Positions 5,329 to 8,963 of a stretch of DNA of 8,963 nucleotides are shown here, piece after piece. The stretch covers positions 1 through 8,963 of the forward strand of contig JADZBY010000227.1 in NCBI GenBank assembly GCA_020851855.1, given 5' to 3'. Numbering within the stretch: the first letter of the stretch is position 1; each line of letters opens with the position of its first letter. The notes beneath the pieces were generated by a model. It worked only from the letters and a program-made list of their open reading frames with translations, was not told the DNA's origin and searched no databases. Source of the stretch: Anaerolineae bacterium (GTDB lineage Bacteria > Chloroflexota > Anaerolineae > Aggregatilineales > UBA2796). Both the position numbers and the translations under genes were made by a program.

Positions 5329-7859
5329 GCTTCACCGCCTTTCGGCGTGCCGAGCATCTCCGCGCTGCCCGTGAGCGCGCTGTCACGTTGCACACCGCTG
5401 TCGGGGGCGTCTTTGCCCGCTTCCACCGTCACCTGCACGGTGGGACGCACGTCAACGACGGGCGCAGGGATGTTGACCAGCCCATAAGCCGAGATGTCGT
5501 TGGGCAGCACACGAGCAGCATGTTCGAGGGTCTCCACCTCGCGTCCGGCATCCGTCCACGAGAGGCCCCGCGCGTCCTGTCCGTGCTGGATCAGTTCATC
5601 GCGCGTCTTGTCGGTGATTTTCCCTTCGGGCGACTCCTTGACTTCACGCACGACGCGCTCAGTCTGTTCGGGGTTCAGCCCCATTGTCAGCGCCTGGTTG
5701 GTGAACAGGCCGAATCGCGCCAGATCGTTCTCGATGGGCGGCTTACCATCCACAATCGGCGTGACCCCCAGCGCGCCCGCCATCGCTTGGGCAACGGCGA
5801 AGTTGTCGGGGGCTGTCGTCCCATGTGCTGCCAGCAGCGCGACGGTATCGCCCATCGCCGAGGCCACATTCCCGCTGCCGGACACCTGCAACCGCCCTTC
5901 AGCGGCACGAACCAGTCCTTCGGCAGCCTGCATCAGCCGATCTGCCGCCTGTTCCAGTTTGCCTGCCGAGGCTTCGGCACGGGAAGTCTCCGCTTTTGCG
6001 GTGGGCGCAGCGCTCCGGGCGACATCGGTGATGTGCTGTTCCATCTCCTCGTCCGTCTCCTGCTCGATGTAGTCGCTGCGCTGTGAGGCAGTCTCAAGTT
6101 GGGCAGCCGTCGCAGGCGCATCAGGGAGCGCAGGGGTAGGCTCACCAGACGGTAATGCAATCGGCGTGAACTTGCCCATGCGCCCCGGATAGAGTGGCGT
6201 GAACTCGCCCTCGAACGGCTCTTCTGGCGCTGACCAGCGCGGGCCGCGCGTCAATCCAGCCAGCGCTTTGCCCACCGCAGGCACGAGCATCGGCTGTCGC
6301 CACCGTCCGTCCTCATCCTCATAGGAGTTGTCGGGATTACGATCCGTCAGCAGCGCTGCGCCGACGGTTGGCCCGGTTAGCCTGCCCACGACGGGCACGC
6401 CGCGCGCTACCTGCCGCGTGACTGCACCCTCCACGAAGTGATCCGCCGCCTCCGCCAGTTCGGTATCGCGCAGCCCCGGCAGACGGGTGAGCGTGCGTGC
6501 CGCCCCGGTGAGCATCTGTGAGCCGCCGAACGCCACGCCTGCTGCCTGCGACCACGACGCGCCGTTCATCAAAGCGCTTGCGCCGCCCAGCGTATTGCCG
6601 ACCAATGACATGCCGCCCGTGGCGACGGCTGCGCCTGCCGTGACCGCTGTCTGCGCCGCCGCGCCAACCGATACCACGCTGCCGCCCGTCGCTTTGCCGA
6701 ACGCATCAAACAGGCGGTTGAAACTGCGCCAGATGGCCTTCACGCCCGACCAGAGCAGGATCAGCATGAGCAGCAGGCAGATCAGGCCCACGCCAAGCAC
6801 GACGAGTCCATTGTTTGTGCCAGCAGCGGCGAGGAAGAACGAAACGACCAGCGCTTGCACCATCGCAATGATGACGGTCTGGACAATAGTCTCGATCCAC
6901 TGGTCTACCACCGACCAAGCGATGCCCTCGGTGCGCTTGAAGAAAGCGAACAGGATCGCGCACGCGAAGGAGATGAAGGTCAGCCCCTGGGCGATAGTCA
7001 GGCACAGCCCCACGATTTGTTCCGTGATCCCGAACAAGACGAGCGGCCACGCCGAAAACAGACGCCACTGGGCGGTACTCGCCATGCTGATCGATGCGGC
7101 GCGCTGCTCGTCGGTCATGGTCGGGAAAAAGGCGGGCTGTTTGGTGTTGTCGAAGAAACTACCCGGTCGCTGCCACTCCCACGGAATGGCGAACGACTGC
7201 GGCGGCACATGCGCCTGGCAGTTGTCCGAGGTCGGGTAGGGGTAACCCATCACGTCGATACCGTCCGCACGGAGATAGGCGAGCGCCACGTCCAGCCCGT
7301 TGATGAGGATGGGCGCGCCATACCCGCCCGAACGTCCCAGGTACGGACCGAAGTTGTCGCAGGGCGTGAGAATACCCAAATCGCTGGTCGCTACATTATT
7401 CAACGAGGACAACGCCGCCCCCGACTGGCTCTGCATGGTGGATAACACGCCCAGGTAGAACGCCGAACTCACCGTGCGGCGGAAGTCGGCCATGCCTCGG
7501 TAGAGCGCCGGGCCGACCTGAAAGAAGATCAGGCCCGCCACGAACCACAAAATGGCGCTGCGCGGGCTGACCACATCGAGCCGGACAATTGAGGCCAGCA
7601 TATAGGTCATGCCCAATACGAACAGGGCAATGACGAACGCCCAACTGGTGGCAATTTGCAGGCTGTCGCCCGTTTGCTGGATGAGCGGCGCGAACGCCTC
7701 CGACGCCAGCCAGTTGGTGAGCAGTTGGATGGTGTAGCCCATCATGAACGCGCCGCGCAGCAGGCTCCATTGGAAGGCGGCCAGCATCATCAGCAGTTGA
7801 TACCAGAAGGTGTCAATGGCAAGTTGAATCTGTCGAACAATATCGCCAATAATGGGCAT
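5325..7859 (-). CDS. VirB6/TrbL-like polytopic channel protein with a large soluble tail
   Basis: This 844-aa protein has hydrophobic segments at about 20-45, 70-92, 102-120, 266-306 (probably two), 325-347 and 351-373. A loop of about 145 residues between the third and fourth has Cys167 and Cys214 and is presumably extracellular. After the last helix comes a Gly/Ala-rich stretch (about 391-450), then roughly 390 polar residues with a likely coiled coil (about 621-657, EQAADRLMQAAEGLVRAAEG). Several central membrane segments, a big external loop and a long soluble tail are typical of VirB6/TrbL-type inner-membrane channel subunits. The homologues from Gram-positive elements often carry such tails. 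ATG 7859 lies 3 bases after the upstream stop, with AGGAG about 10 bases before it. The end overlaps the next gene by GTGA. The family assignment is by topology and neighbours. Confidence 0.72.
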   Translation of the reverse strand: MPIIGDIVRQIQLAIDTFWYQLLMMLAAFQWSLLRGAFMMGYTIQLLTNWLASEAFAPLIQQTGDSLQIATSWAFVIALFVLGMTYMLASIVRLDVVSPRSAILWFVAGLIFFQVGPALYRGMADFRRTVSSAFYLGVLSTMQSQSGAALSSLNNVATSDLGILTPCDNFGPYLGRSGGYGAPILINGLDVALAYLRADGIDVMGYPYPTSDNCQAHVPPQSFAIPWEWQRPGSFFDNTKQPAFFPTMTDEQRAASISMASTAQWRLFSAWPLVLFGITEQIVGLCLTIAQGLTFISFACAILFAFFKRTEGIAWSVVDQWIETIVQTVIIAMVQALVVSFFLAAAGTNNGLVVLGVGLICLLLMLILLWSGVKAIWRSFNRLFDAFGKATGGSVVSVGAAAQTAVTAGAAVATGGMSLVGNTLGGASALMNGASWSQAAGVAFGGSQMLTGAARTLTRLPGLRDTELAEAADHFVEGAVTRQVARGVPVVGRLTGPTVGAALLTDRNPDNSYEDEDGRWRQPMLVPAVGKALAGLTRGPRWSAPEEPFEGEFTPLYPGRMGKFTPIALPSGEPTPALPDAPATAAQLETASQRSDYIEQETDEEMEQHITDVARSAAPTAKAETSRAEASAGKLEQAADRLMQAAEGLVRAAEGRLQVSGSGNVASAMGDTVALLAAHGTTAPDNFAVAQAMAGALGVTPIVDGKPPIENDLARFGLFTNQALTMGLNPEQTERVVREVKESPEGKITDKTRDELIQHGQDARGLSWTDAGREVETLEHAARVLPNDISAYGLVNIPAPVVDVRPTVQVTVEAGKDAPDSGVQRDSALTGSAEMLGTPKGGEA

Positions 7860-7862
7860 CGT

Positions 7863-8927
7863 TTATGGCTCCTGTATCTCGCCGATGCAGTCGGTGTTGG
7901 GGCGGTTCAGCCACGACACGATGTTTGCGCCAGGCACTTGGGTTGGTCCGCCGCGCGTGGTCAGGTCCAGCGCATAGCTGATCCGATAGGCGGTTCCCTG
8001 TGGCCCAAAGGCAGCGAGGTCGAAAAGCATGGTCTGTCCGGGCATGAGCGCTGCCGGATCGTAGGTCGGGCTGATGCCCGCTGCCCGCGCCGCATCAAGA
8101 TTTGGTCCCCACACGCCTTGCATCGTGCCGCCCAAGGGCGTGATCACCTCGCTCACGTACATCTGCGCCGCTGGGTACAGGTTGTATTCCAGCGTCCCGA
8201 TGTTCTTGACCTCCAAGCGCCAGACGTAAACGCTGCGCGGATTGCCGTGCCCATCGGATGGCGCAGGCAGGCCTTGCACCGCCGTCACGCGGAACTTGAG
8301 GCGCAGCGTCGCGGTGATGGCGTACACGGGATCGCCGACGAAATAGTCGTTGGTGCGCACGTAAGGCGTCGGCGTCGGATAGGGCGTATAGGTCGGCACG
8401 GGCGTCGGGTAGATCGGCGACGGCAGACAGCACGGCGGCGGATTTGGGTTGGTGAAGAACGGATAGGGATAGCGTGTGACCGTGAACGTGTAAGCATAGC
8501 CACCCACGACAGTCAGCGTCGCCATATTCACGTTCGAGGGGATGCTCAATGGATACGCGCCAATCACGCCCGGCGCGCCGTAGGGTGCATAACCGATGCT
8601 GAAGTTGCCCGACCAGACCTGCCCGGTCGTCGTCATCCCCGAATAGTTCAATTGGATGTTGCCGACGCTCTGCGCCAGATACTGGATTGTGACGATGTTC
8701 CGCGTCACATCCACATAGCTGTAGTTGAGATTCGCCTGGAACGTCATCGGATAGGTGGGCGGGCTGGTGGGACGCGGCGTATCGGTCGGGCGCGGTGTGG
8801 CCGACGGGCAGATATACTGCGGAAGCTGCGTCACGCGCCGATTATCGGGCGTGCCTGCGCAGGCCAGCATTGAAGCTCTCAGCATCCCGATCACACGCAG
8901 TAAGGCGAAGACGATAGGTCGTTTCAT
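7863..8927 (-). CDS. Secreted, proline-rich surface protein encoded with the conjugation genes
   Basis: This 354-aa protein has a basic hydrophobic N-terminus (MKRPIVFALLRVIGMLRASM) ending in LACAGT. Cys23 may be a lipid attachment site, although -3 Met and internal Arg residues make the lipobox imperfect. Two Thr/Pro/Tyr-rich linkers follow (41-60 and about 161-190), separating two beta-rich domains (about 61-158 and 194-345). The C-terminal domain has LEVKNIGTLEYNLYPAAQ and ALMPGQTMLFDLA (294-306), as in extracellular beta-sandwich domains where a PGQ turn precedes a strand. The sibling 451-aa protein has the same LLPGQ feature. Cys166-Cys167 form a vicinal pair in the linker. The start overlaps the preceding frame as ATGA, and the stop lies 3 bases from the channel-protein start. 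It probably sits outside the membrane and supports the transfer machine or contact with recipients; no family was recognised. Confidence 0.6.
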   Translation of the reverse strand: MKRPIVFALLRVIGMLRASMLACAGTPDNRRVTQLPQYICPSATPRPTDTPRPTSPPTYPMTFQANLNYSYVDVTRNIVTIQYLAQSVGNIQLNYSGMTTTGQVWSGNFSIGYAPYGAPGVIGAYPLSIPSNVNMATLTVVGGYAYTFTVTRYPYPFFTNPNPPPCCLPSPIYPTPVPTYTPYPTPTPYVRTNDYFVGDPVYAITATLRLKFRVTAVQGLPAPSDGHGNPRSVYVWRLEVKNIGTLEYNLYPAAQMYVSEVITPLGGTMQGVWGPNLDAARAAGISPTYDPAALMPGQTMLFDLAAFGPQGTAYRISYALDLTTRGGPTQVPGANIVSWLNRPNTDCIGEIQEP

Positions 8928-8963
8928 GGGATTAACCCCGGCTGATTACCCGGCGGCAGCAGC
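8924..8963 (-). CDS. Last 12 codons of an upstream conjugation-operon gene (partial)
   Basis: One minus-strand frame from the window edge reads LLPPGNQPGLIP and then TGA at 8924-8926, overlapping the ATG of the secreted protein (ATGA, 8924-8927). The other junctions in this operon show the same tight coupling, which supports this frame. A second frame also closes soon (TAA at 8946-8948), so the assignment is tentative and nothing can be said of function. Confidence 0.4.
   Translation of the reverse strand, partial: LLPPGNQPGLIP

Noticed and set aside
5259..6086. A 275-codon plus-strand open frame
   Set aside because: Antisense shadow of the VirB6-like tail, with unnatural Arg/His composition.
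6487..7239. A 250-codon plus-strand open frame
   Set aside because: Antisense to the membrane-spanning part of the VirB6-like gene, which has clear hydrophobic segments on the minus strand.
7656..8873. A 405-codon plus-strand open frame
   Set aside because: It is antisense to the secreted protein and the VirB6-like start, is Arg/His-rich with no recognisable domain, and the minus-strand genes have tight operon junctions.
1..8963. CRISPR array, tRNA/rRNA, origin of transfer or insertion sequence
   Set aside because: No regularly spaced repeats, tRNA-like cloverleaf, transposase or relaxase/nick-site signature was seen in the window.

Overview
The window looks like part of an integrative conjugative element, or a conjugation module, from a high-GC bacterium, most likely a member of the Chloroflexota. 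Three things suggest this: GC-rich codon usage, surface proteins carrying Thr-Pro-rich linkers, and a conjugation gene set without any recognisable outer-membrane core gene. The lineage is an inference; no rRNA or marker gene is present.

Nearly all conjugation genes lie on the minus strand and read from right to left. They are: the last codons of an unknown gene (8963-8924), a secreted proline-rich protein (8927-7863), a VirB6/TrbL-like polytopic channel protein of 844 aa (7859-5325), and a single-pass membrane protein of 451 aa with a sortase-like extracellular fold and Thr-Pro linkers (5328-3973). After a break of about 2 kb come a small pilin-like VirB2-type protein (2011-1772), a PrgI/VirB3-like protein (1690-1235), and the N-terminal 411 residues of a VirB4-type ATPase, which reaches its Walker A motif before the window ends. 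Most junctions within the two blocks overlap or abut (ATGA, GTGA, TAAATG), as expected for co-translated operons that build one type IV secretion machine.

The break (about 2012-3972) is the unusual part. It holds plus-strand cargo of clearly lower GC. One gene encodes a 367-aa TIR-domain protein with an intact W-x-x-x-E catalytic signature and an unrecognised C-terminal half. It is probably an NAD-cleaving defence or abortive-infection effector. Downstream of it lie a decayed copy of the 3' end of the 451-aa gene (about 3619-3726) and a small antitoxin-like gene with an extended -10 promoter but no toxin. That small gene ends 4 bases from the intact copy of the same 3' end. The arrangement reads as a recombination scar: cargo has been placed between two halves of a transfer operon, leaving a duplicated gene end.

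Functionally, the minus-strand genes should supply channel, pilus-like and ATPase parts for DNA transfer. The plus-strand genes are passengers that may protect the element or its host. The TIR C-terminal domain and the sortase-like domain are the two places where an undescribed function is most plausible.
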